In this document: positions 47,484 through 56,781 of the stretch, piece by piece | How the letters are laid out: every line of letters begins with the position of its first letter | Numbering within the stretch: position 1 is the first letter of the stretch | Assembly: GCF_000384215.1 (NCBI RefSeq) | Contig: NZ_KB913032.1 | Coordinates: 6,905,605 to 6,969,604, forward strand | Length of the DNA stretch: 64,000 nt | Direction of reading: 5' to 3' | Origin: Amycolatopsis alba DSM 44262 | GTDB lineage: Bacteria > Actinomycetota > Actinomycetes > Mycobacteriales > Pseudonocardiaceae | Position numbers and translations under genes: made by a program | Notes under the pieces: model-generated | What the model was told of the DNA's origin: nothing | What the model saw: the letters and a program-made list of their open reading frames with translations, nothing else | Databases searched by the model: none

Positions 47484-48902
47484 GTGAGCGCCCGCGCGGT
47501 GCCACCCGCCGCGTGGATCTCCTGGATCGCGCTCGCGCTCATGACGACCAGCTCGGTCGCGAGCCTGCGCCCGTCCCCGACGATGGCCGTGTACGGGCTC
47601 GCGGCCGTTTTCCTTTACGTCGTACCGGCGATCGTGTTCCTGCTGCCGACCTCGCTCGTCTCGGCCGAGCTGGCCTCTGGCTGGTCCGGCGGGGTCTTCA
47701 ACTGGGTGGCGCTCGGGATCTCCAAACCGATGGGCTTCCTGGCCGTCTGGTGCCAGTTCGCGATGACGATCTTCTACTACCCGAGCCTGCTCGGATACGT
47801 CGCGAGCACGCTCGCGTACGTCTTCGATCCGAGCCTGGCCGACAGTGGTTTGTGGACGGCCGCTGTCATCGTCGTGACGTATTGGTCAGGGGTCTGGATC
47901 TCTTCTCGCGGCACGAAGGGCGTGGCCGGGCTCGCCGGTGGCGGACTGGTCATCGGAACGCTCATCCCCGGAGTGCTCCTGGTGGTCCTCGGTCTCGTGT
48001 TCCTCGGGCAGGGACACCCGTCCGCGGCGCCGATGTCGGCGGGTGACCTGCTTCCCGCGTGGGCCGGACTCGCCAGCCTCGTGCTGATCGTGAACAACTT
48101 CCTGTCCTATTCGGGCATGGAGATGAACGCGGTGCACGTGTCCTCGCTCCGCAAGCCGGGCAAGGAGTTCCCGCGGGCGATGTTCCTGGCGATGGGACTC
48201 GTACTGCTCATCTTCATCCTGCCCGCGCTGGCGATCAGCTGGGTCATCCCGGCCGACCAGCTGTCGCTCACCGCCGGGGTGATGCAGGCCTTCGACGCCG
48301 TCTTCGCCAACTTCGGGATCCAGTGGCTGACACCGCTGATCGGCATCATGCTCGTCCTGGCGTCGCTCGGCGGGATGCTGACCTGGCTCGCGGGTCCGTC
48401 GAAGGGGCTGTTGCTGATCTCCCGGCAAGAGGGCTACCTGCCGCCTTTCCTGCAGCGGCTCAACAAACAGGGCGTACAGCAGAACATCCTCGTCGTCCAG
48501 GGCGGGATCACGACACTCATCGCCCTGCTCTACGCGTTCATCCCGGACGTTTCGAGCGCGTACTGGATCTTCTCGGTGATCACCACCCAGGTGTATCTGA
48601 TCATGTACCTGCTGATGTTCGTCGCCGCGGTGCGGTTGCGGCGCAAGTTCCCCGATCACCCGCGCGGCTACCGCGCACCGATGCTGGTCGGTCTGTGCGG
48701 GGTCGGGTTCTGCGCGTCGCTGGCAGCACTGCTGGTGGGGTTCGTCCCGCCGTCCCAGTTCGGTTCCGGCAACCCGTGGGTGTACCTCGGGGTCGTCGCC
48801 GGCGGCGCGCTCGGCCTCGGTCTGCTCGTGCCGTTCCTGTTCTACCGCCTGCGTAAACCGTCATGGCGGCTGCCGGAGCAATCGGAGGCGAGTGCGTCGT
48901 GA
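47484..48902 (+). CDS. APC-superfamily amino acid permease/antiporter
   Basis: A 472-residue 12-segment transporter of the amino acid-polyamine-organocation superfamily, similar in pattern to GadC-type glutamate:GABA antiporters (long hydrophobic blocks, NNFLSYSGMEMNAVHVSSLRKPGKEFPRAM). The GTG at 47484 has a CCAGGAGA ribosome site. It is followed, with a 4-base overlap, by a small membrane-anchored protein and then a dipeptidase, so it may import or exchange amino acids or dipeptides. The substrate cannot be read. Confidence 0.85.
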   Translation: MSARAVPPAAWISWIALALMTTSSVASLRPSPTMAVYGLAAVFLYVVPAIVFLLPTSLVSAELASGWSGGVFNWVALGISKPMGFLAVWCQFAMTIFYYPSLLGYVASTLAYVFDPSLADSGLWTAAVIVVTYWSGVWISSRGTKGVAGLAGGGLVIGTLIPGVLLVVLGLVFLGQGHPSAAPMSAGDLLPAWAGLASLVLIVNNFLSYSGMEMNAVHVSSLRKPGKEFPRAMFLAMGLVLLIFILPALAISWVIPADQLSLTAGVMQAFDAVFANFGIQWLTPLIGIMLVLASLGGMLTWLAGPSKGLLLISRQEGYLPPFLQRLNKQGVQQNILVVQGGITTLIALLYAFIPDVSSAYWIFSVITTQVYLIMYLLMFVAAVRLRRKFPDHPRGYRAPMLVGLCGVGFCASLAALLVGFVPPSQFGSGNPWVYLGVVAGGALGLGLLVPFLFYRLRKPSWRLPEQSEASAS

Positions 48903-49339
48903 CCACTGTGGACGAACGATCGAGCCGCAGGCAGCGGAAGACCGTGTACCTCGTGGTGGGTATCGCGCTGGGCGTGCTGCTGCTCGCCGGATACCTGCTG
49001 TTCCGCTCCGCACATTCGACGACGGAAGCCGAGACGAAGGCCGACCTGCTCGTGACGCGGCTGGTCCAGGAAGGTGCCCGCACGCCGTCGCGGGACCAGC
49101 TCGTCCGGCTGCTCGGCACGGACGGCGGCTCGATCTGCGCCGACCCGAACGCGGCGTTCGCCCGCGCGACGAGCGAGGGCGGAATCTCCGGCGGCGGACC
49201 CGGCACGCGCCCGGTGCTCCCGGTGAGCACCTTGGTGCGCGGGCAGACGCTCGTCATCGAGGTCTACTGCCCCGAGAAACTCGAGGGCTTCCAGCAGTAC
49301 TTGGAACAGCAAGGCTTCACCAGCGTGACAGGAGGGTGA
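48899..49339 (+). CDS. Single-pass membrane protein of unknown function
   Basis: A 146-residue protein: short basic cytoplasmic N-terminus (VDERSSRRQRKTVY), one transmembrane helix (LVVGIALGVLLLAGYLLF), then an extracellular domain with two Cys (SICADPNAAFA and EVYCPEKL) likely to pair. GTG 48899 overlaps the permease stop (GTGA), so it belongs to the permease operon. No family recognised. Confidence 0.7.
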   Translation: MTTVDERSSRRQRKTVYLVVGIALGVLLLAGYLLFRSAHSTTEAETKADLLVTRLVQEGARTPSRDQLVRLLGTDGGSICADPNAAFARATSEGGISGGGPGTRPVLPVSTLVRGQTLVIEVYCPEKLEGFQQYLEQQGFTSVTGG

Positions 49340-49344
49340 TGGGG

Positions 49345-50691
49345 ATGGAGATCCGTGACCGGGTGAACGAACTGATGCCGCAGGCACGCGAAGAACTCGC
49401 GGAGCTCGTCTCGATACCGTCCGTCGCCGACCCACGGCAATTCCCGCCCGCGGAGTGCCATCGCGCGGCCACTTGGGTGGCGGATGCCTTCACCGAAGCC
49501 GGGTTCACCGACACCCGGCTCGCCGACACCCCGGACGGCAGCCAGGCCGTCGTCGGATCCCGGCCGTGCGGCAACGAAGACGCCCCGACAGTTCTGCTCT
49601 ACGCGCACTACGACGTCCAGCCGCCGTTGAAGGACGACGCATGGCACACACCACCGTTCGAGCTGACCGAAGTGGACGGACGCTGGTACGGGCGCGGCGC
49701 CGCCGACTGCAAGGGCAACATCCTCATGCACCTCACCGCCCTGCGCGCACTCGGCGACGACCTGCCCGTCAACCTCAAACTGGTCGTCGAAGGCTCCGAA
49801 GAACAAGGGACCGGCGGCTTGGAGGCCTTCGTCCCCGAAAACGCCGACCTCCTGCGGTCCGACACGATCCTGGTGTGCGACACCGGGAACGTCGCGGTCG
49901 GACGGCCCGCCGTCACGGTCAGCCTGCGCGGCATGGTCAACATGATCGTCACCGTCGACGCGCTGCCGTCCGCACTGCACTCCGGCATGTTCGGCGGACC
50001 CGCCCCGGACGCGCTGGCCGTACTGGTGTCCGTGCTCGCCACCCTCCGCGACGACGAGGGCAACACCACCGTCCGGGGGTTGCCCAACGACGGTCTCTGG
50101 CCCGGAGCCCCGTACCCGGAAGCGCAGTTCCGCGAGGACGCCGGGCTCTCCCCCGGCGCGGCGCTGCTCGGCGGTGCCGGAGTCGCGGACATGCTGTGGG
50201 CGCGTTCGACGTTGACGATCCTCGGGATCGACTGCCCTCCGGTCGTCGGGTCCGCCTCCGCCATCACGCCACACGCCAGGGCTCGGCTGAATCTGCGGAT
50301 CCCGCCCGGCGTCGAGCCGCACGAAGCGGCGACCGCGTTGACCAGGCACCTGGCCGCCGTGACACCCAGGGGCGTGCACCTGTCGACGGAGATCGAGGCG
50401 TGCGGCCGTCCCTTCCGCGCCGCCACCGACGGCCCAGCCCACCGGGCGATGGCCGACGCCATGCAGACCGCGTACGGCCGACCGATGAGCAGGCTCGGAC
50501 AAGGCGGCTCGATCCCGCTGTGCACGGTCTTCGCCGAGACGTACCCCGACGCCGAAATCCTGCTCATCGGCGTCGAGGAACCACAAGCGCGCATCCACGC
50601 GCCCAACGAAAGCGTCGCACCGCAAGAAATCTCGGCCATGGCGCTGACCGAAGCACTGTTCCTGCGGGACTACGGCGCCCGGCGACAGTGA
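49345..50691 (+). CDS. M20-family metallopeptidase, dipeptidase
   Basis: A 448-residue M20 metallopeptidase. Zinc ligands are seen in LYAHYDVQP (His-x-Asp), GRGAADCKGNI (Asp), EGSEEQGTGG (Glu-Glu) and VCDTGN (Asp); the last His is in RIHAPNE. It fits the family of cytosolic dipeptidases (PepV/CNDP-like). ATG 49345 has GGAGGG 8 bases upstream, whereas ATG 49339 is only 2 bases from it, so 49345 is preferred. It follows the permease and the membrane protein in one operon, which suggests peptide or amino acid use. Confidence 0.9.
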   Translation: MEIRDRVNELMPQAREELAELVSIPSVADPRQFPPAECHRAATWVADAFTEAGFTDTRLADTPDGSQAVVGSRPCGNEDAPTVLLYAHYDVQPPLKDDAWHTPPFELTEVDGRWYGRGAADCKGNILMHLTALRALGDDLPVNLKLVVEGSEEQGTGGLEAFVPENADLLRSDTILVCDTGNVAVGRPAVTVSLRGMVNMIVTVDALPSALHSGMFGGPAPDALAVLVSVLATLRDDEGNTTVRGLPNDGLWPGAPYPEAQFREDAGLSPGAALLGGAGVADMLWARSTLTILGIDCPPVVGSASAITPHARARLNLRIPPGVEPHEAATALTRHLAAVTPRGVHLSTEIEACGRPFRAATDGPAHRAMADAMQTAYGRPMSRLGQGGSIPLCTVFAETYPDAEILLIGVEEPQARIHAPNESVAPQEISAMALTEALFLRDYGARRQ

Positions 50692-50756
50692 GACCCCCGT
50701 CCCGTTGCGCGAATTGGCATTTTATGACTGGCCGAGGAGGCCGCTAGCGTCGATTC

Positions 50757-52238
50757 ATGGAGATTTTTCAGACGGCCGAAGAGATGGCGGCCGCCTTGCG
50801 CGCCGGTGAAGTGACCTCGGTGGAACTGACCGACGAGGCGATCGCCCGTATCGAACGGGACGACAAGGCGATCAACGCGATCTGCGTGCCGGACTTCGGC
50901 CGTGCGCGGGCCGCCGCGCGCGGTGCCGACGAGGCCCGTGCCCGCGGCGAGGACCGGCCGCTGCTCGGCATCCCGGTAACGGTGAAAGAGTCCTACAACA
51001 TGGTCGGGCTGCCCACGACCTGGGGCATGCCGCAGTACCGGGACCACCTGCCCGCCGAGGACGCGGTGCAGGTGTCGCGGCTCAAGGACGCGGGGGCGGT
51101 GGTGCTCGGCAAGACCAATGTGCCCTTGGGGCTGCAAGACATCCAGAGCTTCAACGAGATCTACGGCACCACCGCCAATCCGTGGGACCACGAGCGCACC
51201 TCGGGCGGGTCCTCCGGCGGGTCGGCGGCGGCGCTGGCGGCCGGATTCGGCGCGCTGTCCATCGGCTCCGACCTCGCCGGTTCGCTGCGCACCCCCGCGC
51301 ATTTCTGCGGCATCTACGCGCACAAGCCGACGCTCGGGCTGGCGGCGCCCCGCGGTATGGTCGCGCCGCCCGCGCCGGCGTTGCCGGTCGACCCGGACCT
51401 CGCCGTCGTCGGTCCGATGGCACGCACGGCCCGTGACCTCACGCTCCTGCTCGACGTCATGGCCGGACCGGACCCGCTGACGTTCGGCAAGGCACACAAG
51501 TTGACGCTGCCGCCCGCACGCCACGAGCGGCTCGGCGACTTCCGGGTCCTGGTCATCGAGGAGCATCCGCTCATTCCGACCGGATCCGCCGTGCGGGCGG
51601 GCGTGAACCGGGTGGCCGACGCGCTCGCCGACGCCGGCGCCCGCGTCGAACGGCACACTCCGCTGCTGCCCGATCTGACCGAAGCCTCGACCCTGTACAT
51701 GCAGTTGCTGATTTCGGGCGCTGTCGCGCGTTTTCCCGTCGACTCGCTCGATCAGCTGCGGACCCGCGTGGCCGGACTGAGCGCGGAGGACCAGAGCCTC
51801 GACTCGACGCGGCTGCGCGCCATGGTGTTCAGCCATCACGAGTGGGTCGAGGCGAACAGCCGTCGCGAGTTCCACCGTCACGGCTGGCGGCAGTTCTTCG
51901 CCGAGTTCGATGCCGTGGTCTGCCCGATCACGCCCACTCCCGCGTTCCCGCACGACCACGACCCCAATCCGATGGAACGCCGGCTCGACATCGACGGCGT
52001 CGAGTACCCGTACTTCGACCAGCTCGCCTGGGCCGGTCTGGCCACCATGCCCGGACTGCCGGCCACCGCCATCCCGGCGGGCAGGTCCCCCGAAGGTCTG
52101 CCGGTGGGAGTGCAGCTCATCGGTCCGATGTTCGAGGACCGCACCCCGCTGCGGCTGGCCGAACTCCTCGAACAGAGGATCGGCGGCTTCCAGGCGCCGC
52201 GGCCGGGTTCCGGTCAGCCGCGGATCAGCCACAGGTAA
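50757..52238 (+). CDS. Amidase-signature enzyme
   Basis: A 493-residue amidase of the same family as the enzyme at 17699-19180 but of a different subtype. The Ser-Ser-Lys triad is visible (Lys in IPVTVKESYN; serines in SGGSSGGSAAALAAGFGALSIG). The final region (YPYFDQLAWAGLATMPGLPATAIPAG) is typical. No signal peptide. It starts 65 bases after the dipeptidase and may be in the same transcription unit. Substrate unknown; a general acylamide hydrolase or Asn/Gln-amide enzyme are options. Confidence 0.88.
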   Translation: MEIFQTAEEMAAALRAGEVTSVELTDEAIARIERDDKAINAICVPDFGRARAAARGADEARARGEDRPLLGIPVTVKESYNMVGLPTTWGMPQYRDHLPAEDAVQVSRLKDAGAVVLGKTNVPLGLQDIQSFNEIYGTTANPWDHERTSGGSSGGSAAALAAGFGALSIGSDLAGSLRTPAHFCGIYAHKPTLGLAAPRGMVAPPAPALPVDPDLAVVGPMARTARDLTLLLDVMAGPDPLTFGKAHKLTLPPARHERLGDFRVLVIEEHPLIPTGSAVRAGVNRVADALADAGARVERHTPLLPDLTEASTLYMQLLISGAVARFPVDSLDQLRTRVAGLSAEDQSLDSTRLRAMVFSHHEWVEANSRREFHRHGWRQFFAEFDAVVCPITPTPAFPHDHDPNPMERRLDIDGVEYPYFDQLAWAGLATMPGLPATAIPAGRSPEGLPVGVQLIGPMFEDRTPLRLAELLEQRIGGFQAPRPGSGQPRISHR

Positions 52239-52292
52239 GGACTCTTTCCTAACCTCCTGGGCGACCGATCGATCCCAGGGGGAAGGGACACC

Positions 52293-52658
52293 ATGCCTGA
52301 TCTGGAAGTGGACCTGGCAGAACTGCAGGTGGCGGCCAAAGGACTGGCCGAGGCGGGCGACCTCGTCATGGGCGCCTGCGCCGGCGCCGGGATGGTCGAC
52401 ATAACGGACATCCCGGCGCCGGCGAGCGTCATCCCGCGATCGGACGGTAAGGGGAACTACACCTCACCAAAGCTCGAAGCGCCGGATAACGCCTTCGGCC
52501 GCGAGCTCGGCTTCGCGAACGTCGCTCGCGCCTACGACGAGTACCGCCTGATGCTGGAGGGCCAGCTCAGGACCCTGGGAGAGCACACTCTCGGACTCTC
52601 CGAGGCGCTGAATCAAGTGGCCGGGCTGTACGGCGCCGCCGACCAATGGCGGGGCTGA
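52293..52658 (+). CDS. Small WXG100-like/ESX-associated protein
   Basis: A 121-residue helical protein with a mostly helical N-terminus (LEVDLAELQVAAKGLAEAGDLV), a proline-rich loop (PAPASVIPRSDGKG) and a helical C-terminus ending QVAGLYGAADQWRG. It resembles the EspC/WXG-like partners that travel with ESX substrates. It starts 54 bases after the amidase with GGGGAAGGG upstream, and lies directly before a large helical protein with which it should form a pair. Confidence 0.65.
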   Translation: MPDLEVDLAELQVAAKGLAEAGDLVMGACAGAGMVDITDIPAPASVIPRSDGKGNYTSPKLEAPDNAFGRELGFANVARAYDEYRLMLEGQLRTLGEHTLGLSEALNQVAGLYGAADQWRG

Positions 52659-52661
52659 GTG

Positions 52662-53672
52662 ATGGGCTTCTTCGACGACCTGATCGATCCTCCGTTCAAT
52701 CCCGACGAGATCAGCCCGGACCTGCATGACGCACTCGAGACGATCGTCGAGCAGCTCAAGCTCCTGGAACATTCGGCCGCGGGGCAGCCGCACCTGCGCA
52801 TCGATCCCGACGCGCGGGAAACGGTGACGTCGCTCTTCCGGGATGTGTCGGACACCGACCTCAAGCAACTCGAAGACCTCGTCGAGACCCTGCACCGCAC
52901 GTGGCACCGGCTGGGCAACGACTATGCCGCCGAGTACGACCTGGCGATCGCGAAGCTGGAAAACTGGTACGGGACCGGTGCCTCCGCCGCCAAATCGGCC
53001 ATCACCTTGGCCAAGAGCGCGATCGGGATCAGGGTCAGCAATCTCAGCAGGCTCGAAGCCGCCGCAGTGGCCGCGCATGACATCGCCGTCACGGCGAAGG
53101 AGGACCTGAAGAAGCTGGCCGAAGCTTTCGAGGAGTCGGTCAAGCAGTACGCGGCCTCCAAACAGGCGCACGGTAACGTGCTGTTGAAAGTCCTGGCGGC
53201 AGGGTTGGGCGGAGCCGCCACAGGACTGCTCGGCCTGGCCGCCACGGGTCTCGCGGGGTTCACCCTCACCGCCGTGGGCGCCAGCGGGGCCGCAGGCGCC
53301 GCCGGCGGGATGCTGAGCGTGGGATTCGAGCAGATGGCCGCCGGTTCGGCGCAACTGGCGGGTGACTCGCCGTTGGAGATCTCCCAGTCGCTGATGGAGA
53401 AGGTCACCAAGATGCGCCTGAATCTGGAACACGCCAACGAGGAACTCGCGGCCACGGTGCGGCAGCTCACCGAACTGGCCGCGGGAGACAAGATGCCCCC
53501 GTCGGTGAACCTGCTCCCTGGCGGGAGCTTCGATCCGGCGACCTTCCGGACCGCCGAAGTGCCCGACGCGTTGATCCAGAAGTTCCAGGAAGCGCAGCAC
53601 TCCCGTGGCGTCACCGACGGCATCGCGCCCATGGACCCTGGTAGCGCCGTCTCCCGGCGCCTGGCGGGGTAG
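52662..53672 (+). CDS. Large helical ESX-type protein with a hydrophobic core
   Basis: A 336-residue mostly helical protein. Residues about 1-170 are helical with a WYGTGASAAKSA segment recalling WXG proteins. A long Gly/Ala-rich hydrophobic stretch follows (residues about 172-220, including LGGAATGLLGLAATGLAGF), then another helical region (EISQSLMEKVTKMRLNLEHANEELAATVRQL). A hydrophobic hairpin between two helical bundles is the layout of some secreted pore-forming or membrane-inserting proteins. The pairing with the 52293 gene suggests a type VII substrate (inference). GTG 52659 and ATG 52662 are both in frame; the latter is given. No catalytic motif. Confidence 0.6.
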   Translation: MGFFDDLIDPPFNPDEISPDLHDALETIVEQLKLLEHSAAGQPHLRIDPDARETVTSLFRDVSDTDLKQLEDLVETLHRTWHRLGNDYAAEYDLAIAKLENWYGTGASAAKSAITLAKSAIGIRVSNLSRLEAAAVAAHDIAVTAKEDLKKLAEAFEESVKQYAASKQAHGNVLLKVLAAGLGGAATGLLGLAATGLAGFTLTAVGASGAAGAAGGMLSVGFEQMAAGSAQLAGDSPLEISQSLMEKVTKMRLNLEHANEELAATVRQLTELAAGDKMPPSVNLLPGGSFDPATFRTAEVPDALIQKFQEAQHSRGVTDGIAPMDPGSAVSRRLAG

Positions 53673-53733
53673 CGACTGCAAAGTGTTTCGTGGCAAGAGG
53701 AACTAACCGACGCCAGACACAGTCGACACCGAT

Positions 53734-56685
53734 ATGGAACTCGGTGTGCTGGGTCCGGTGGAAGTCGTCAAGGACGGCCGTCAGGTCCCGCTCGGCGCGG
53801 CCCGGCTGCGGTGCGTACTCGGTCTGCTCGCTCTCGACGCGGGCCGGGTCGTGCCGACCGACCGGGTCGCCGAAGCGCTGTGGGGCGAGCGGCCGCCGCG
53901 CGGGCAGGCGAACTCGATCCAGGTCACCGTCTCGAAGCTCCGCCGGGTGCTCGCGGGTGACGCGGCCATCACCCGGCGCGGCCAGGGATATCTGCTCGAA
54001 GTCGATCCCGGCGCTGTCGACCTGCACCGGTTCCGGAGTGAGGTGGCGAGGGCGGCCGCGCTCGGCGATGGCCAGGACGTCCGGGCGGAGGTGATCCTCG
54101 CCGACGCGCTGCGGCTGTGGCGGGGCGGCCCGCTGGCCGACGTCGACTCGGATCTGATCCGCCACCGGCTCGTGCCGTCGCTCGAACAGGAATGGCTCAC
54201 CGCGCGGCTCGACCACGCCGATGTGACCCTGCGGCTCGGCGGGCACGCCAAGGCGCTGCCCGAGCTGACCGCGCTGGCCAGGCAGCATCCGCATCAGCAA
54301 CGGCTGGCCGCGCAGCTGATGCTCGCGCTCTACCGCGACGGCCGCCCGGACGACGCCCTCTCGGCCTATCGCCGCCTGCGGGCCGATTTGGGGCAGCACA
54401 GCGGACTCGAACCCTCGCGCGAGCTCCGGAAGCTTCACCAGGACATCCTGCGCGCCGATCCGGCACTGGACCCGCCCACTGCCGGAGCCGCTCACCTCCC
54501 CCAGCGCGCGGTGAAACCCGCGCAGCTGCCACTGGCCGTCGCGGAGTTCACCGGACGGGACTCGGAGGTCACCCGGCTCATCGCGCACGCCCGCGCCGGG
54601 TCGATCTCCGCACTGGCGGGGCAGGGCGGAGTGGGCAAGACCGCGCTGGCGCTGCGAGTGGCGCACGAGCTGGCGGCGGAGTTCCCGGACGGGCAGCTCT
54701 ACGTCAACCTCGGCGGCGCCCGACCCGGACCACTGGAGCCGGGGCGAGCGCTGGTCGGACTGCTCTCCGCGCTCGGGGTGCCGAGCGGTCGCCTGCCGGA
54801 CGGGCTGGAGGAACGTTCGGCGCTGTTCCGCAGCCTGCTCGCGGACCGCCGCGTCGTCATGCTGCTGGATGACGCGGCGGGCGAAGCGCAAGTGCGTCCC
54901 CTGCTGCCGGGAACACGTTCGGTGGCCGTGCTGGTGACCAGCAGGACTTCGTTGCTGGGCCTGGAAGGCACCCGCCACCTCCGGCTGGACGTGCTCACCC
55001 CCGCGCAGGCGGTCGGGCTGCTGGGCAAGGTGGCCGGGGCCGCCAGGATCGGCGACGAACCGGAAGCAGCCGCGGAACTGGCCGGGCTGTGCGGCCACTT
55101 GCCGCTGGCCGTCCGCGTGGCGGCGGCCAAGCTCGTCGCCCGGCCACGCCTGACCGTTTCGCAGCTCGTCCGGCGGCTCTCCGACGAACGACGGCGCCTG
55201 GACGAGCTCGTGGCGGGCGATCTGGCCGTGCGAGCCAGTCTGCGGCTGAGCTACCAGGGGCTGACCCCGCGGCTGCGCCACGCGTTCCGGACCTTCGCGC
55301 TGCTCGGGGTGCCCGACTTCGCCTCGTGGGCGGGTGCGGCGATGCTCGGGGTATCCGCGGAGGAGGCGGAGGAACTGCTCGAAGCCCTTGTCGACGTCCA
55401 TCTGATCGAAGTGTCCTATGTGGACGCGACGGGATGGGCGCGGTACCGGTTCCACGACCTCACCCGGTTGTTCGCCAGGGAATGCGCGTTCGCGGAGGAC
55501 GACGAGGCGGTCCGCGCGGAATCCCTGCGCCGGGCGATCGGCTGCTGGCTCGCGCTCGCAGGCGAGGCGGACCGGCGACTCCCCTGCCAGGTGCTGGACC
55601 TGATCGGCGGGCCCGTGCCCCGGCCCGAGCTGACCGAGGGCTGCACCCGTGAGCTGCTCGCCGATCCGATCGCGTGGTTCGATGCCGAACGCGCGTCCCT
55701 GCTCGTGCTGGTGCAGGATGCCGCCGAAGCCGCTTGCCCGGCGCCCGCCTGGGAAGCGGCCCAGGTCGCCGCCGGGTACCTCGCGATCAGGAACCTGCGC
55801 GACGAATGGGCCGAGACCAACCGGCCCGCGCTGCGGGCGAGCACCGCTGCGGGCGACCGACTCGGCGAGGCGGTGATGCTGCGCGGACTCGCCCTGCACA
55901 TCCTCCCGGTGGACCACCGAGCGGCACACGAGCACGCGGCCGAGGCGCAGCGGCTTTTCGCCGGACTCGGCGACCGCCGGGGCCAGGCGGACGCACTGCG
56001 GCTGCGCGGCGCGGCCCTCCGCCTCGCACAGCGATGGGACGAAGCGCTGGAATGCCTGCGGGAGGTGGACGAGGCCGCGCGCGGCGAAGCGTGGGTGAGC
56101 ACGGTGAGCGCGTCGATCCTGATGGCACTCATCCACCGCGACGCCGGCCGGCTCGACGAGGTCGCGCCATGTTTGCGCCGGTCGAGGGAACTGGCCCGGC
56201 GGCTCGGGGACGAGCCGAGTGAGGCGTTCGCCTGGCTGCTCGAAGGTTCGGTGCTCAGCACCCAGGACAAGACCGACGACGCGGTCTCCGCGTTCGAACG
56301 GGCGCTGGCGCTGTTCCGTGGGCTCGGGCACCGGGCGACCCAGGCCATGACGCTCGTCTACCTCGCCTGCGGCTACACCCGCCAAGGTGACGAGCGGGCC
56401 CAATCCCTGCTCGACGAGGCCCTGCGGTTGTCGAAGGACCGCCGTCGCGAGCCGACCGGTTCGATGGCGGTCGGCTCACTGGTCCGGTTCGTCTTCCCCA
56501 GCTTCGAGTTCGAGCGCGCGCTGGCGGTGCTCGTGGCGACCGTGCGCCGGGACCGGCCAGCCAGCGTGGCCCTGGTGCCCGAACTCTTCCGCGAGCTGGG
56601 CGATTCCTACCAGGCGATGGGCGAACCCTCGAAGGCCGACGACGCCTGGGAGCGATCACGCCTGCTCCTGGCGATCCGGCCGTGA
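53734..56685 (+). CDS. AfsR/SARP-type large transcriptional regulator
   Basis: A 983-residue regulator of the AfsR class. Residues 1-95 form an OmpR-like winged-helix domain (ARLRCVLGLLALDAGRVVPTDRVAEALWGE...PPRGQANSIQVTVSKLRRVL), followed by a BTAD helical domain (to about 245), an NB-ARC ATPase (Walker A GQGGVGKTALALRVAHEL, LLDDAAGEAQVRPLLP), and a long TPR-like C-terminal region. Such proteins activate antibiotic and developmental genes when ATP-bound. The ATG at 53734 has only a weak ribosome site. Not linked by an operon to the peptide cluster (15 kb away), though it could act on it. Confidence 0.92.
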   Translation: MELGVLGPVEVVKDGRQVPLGAARLRCVLGLLALDAGRVVPTDRVAEALWGERPPRGQANSIQVTVSKLRRVLAGDAAITRRGQGYLLEVDPGAVDLHRFRSEVARAAALGDGQDVRAEVILADALRLWRGGPLADVDSDLIRHRLVPSLEQEWLTARLDHADVTLRLGGHAKALPELTALARQHPHQQRLAAQLMLALYRDGRPDDALSAYRRLRADLGQHSGLEPSRELRKLHQDILRADPALDPPTAGAAHLPQRAVKPAQLPLAVAEFTGRDSEVTRLIAHARAGSISALAGQGGVGKTALALRVAHELAAEFPDGQLYVNLGGARPGPLEPGRALVGLLSALGVPSGRLPDGLEERSALFRSLLADRRVVMLLDDAAGEAQVRPLLPGTRSVAVLVTSRTSLLGLEGTRHLRLDVLTPAQAVGLLGKVAGAARIGDEPEAAAELAGLCGHLPLAVRVAAAKLVARPRLTVSQLVRRLSDERRRLDELVAGDLAVRASLRLSYQGLTPRLRHAFRTFALLGVPDFASWAGAAMLGVSAEEAEELLEALVDVHLIEVSYVDATGWARYRFHDLTRLFARECAFAEDDEAVRAESLRRAIGCWLALAGEADRRLPCQVLDLIGGPVPRPELTEGCTRELLADPIAWFDAERASLLVLVQDAAEAACPAPAWEAAQVAAGYLAIRNLRDEWAETNRPALRASTAAGDRLGEAVMLRGLALHILPVDHRAAHEHAAEAQRLFAGLGDRRGQADALRLRGAALRLAQRWDEALECLREVDEAARGEAWVSTVSASILMALIHRDAGRLDEVAPCLRRSRELARRLGDEPSEAFAWLLEGSVLSTQDKTDDAVSAFERALALFRGLGHRATQAMTLVYLACGYTRQGDERAQSLLDEALRLSKDRRREPTGSMAVGSLVRFVFPSFEFERALAVLVATVRRDRPASVALVPELFRELGDSYQAMGEPSKADDAWERSRLLLAIRP

Positions 56686-56744
56686 TCCACGAATCCTGCC
56701 ACCACCGGAGAACCCGGCTAAAATTCGTATAGCGATAGCCATAT

Positions 56745-56757
56745 TCCGCTATGCGGA
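56745..56757. promoter_or_regulatory. Palindromic operator upstream of the CoA-transferase/hydratase gene
   Basis: TCCGC-TAT-GCGGA, a perfect inverted repeat 24 bases before the start at 56782, within an AT-rich stretch that also contains TATAGCGATA. Similar palindromes are bound by IclR-type repressors of CoA-ester pathways (inference); no IclR gene lies in the window. Confidence 0.55.
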
Positions 56758-56781
56758 TGAATATCCCAGCGGGGAGGCACG

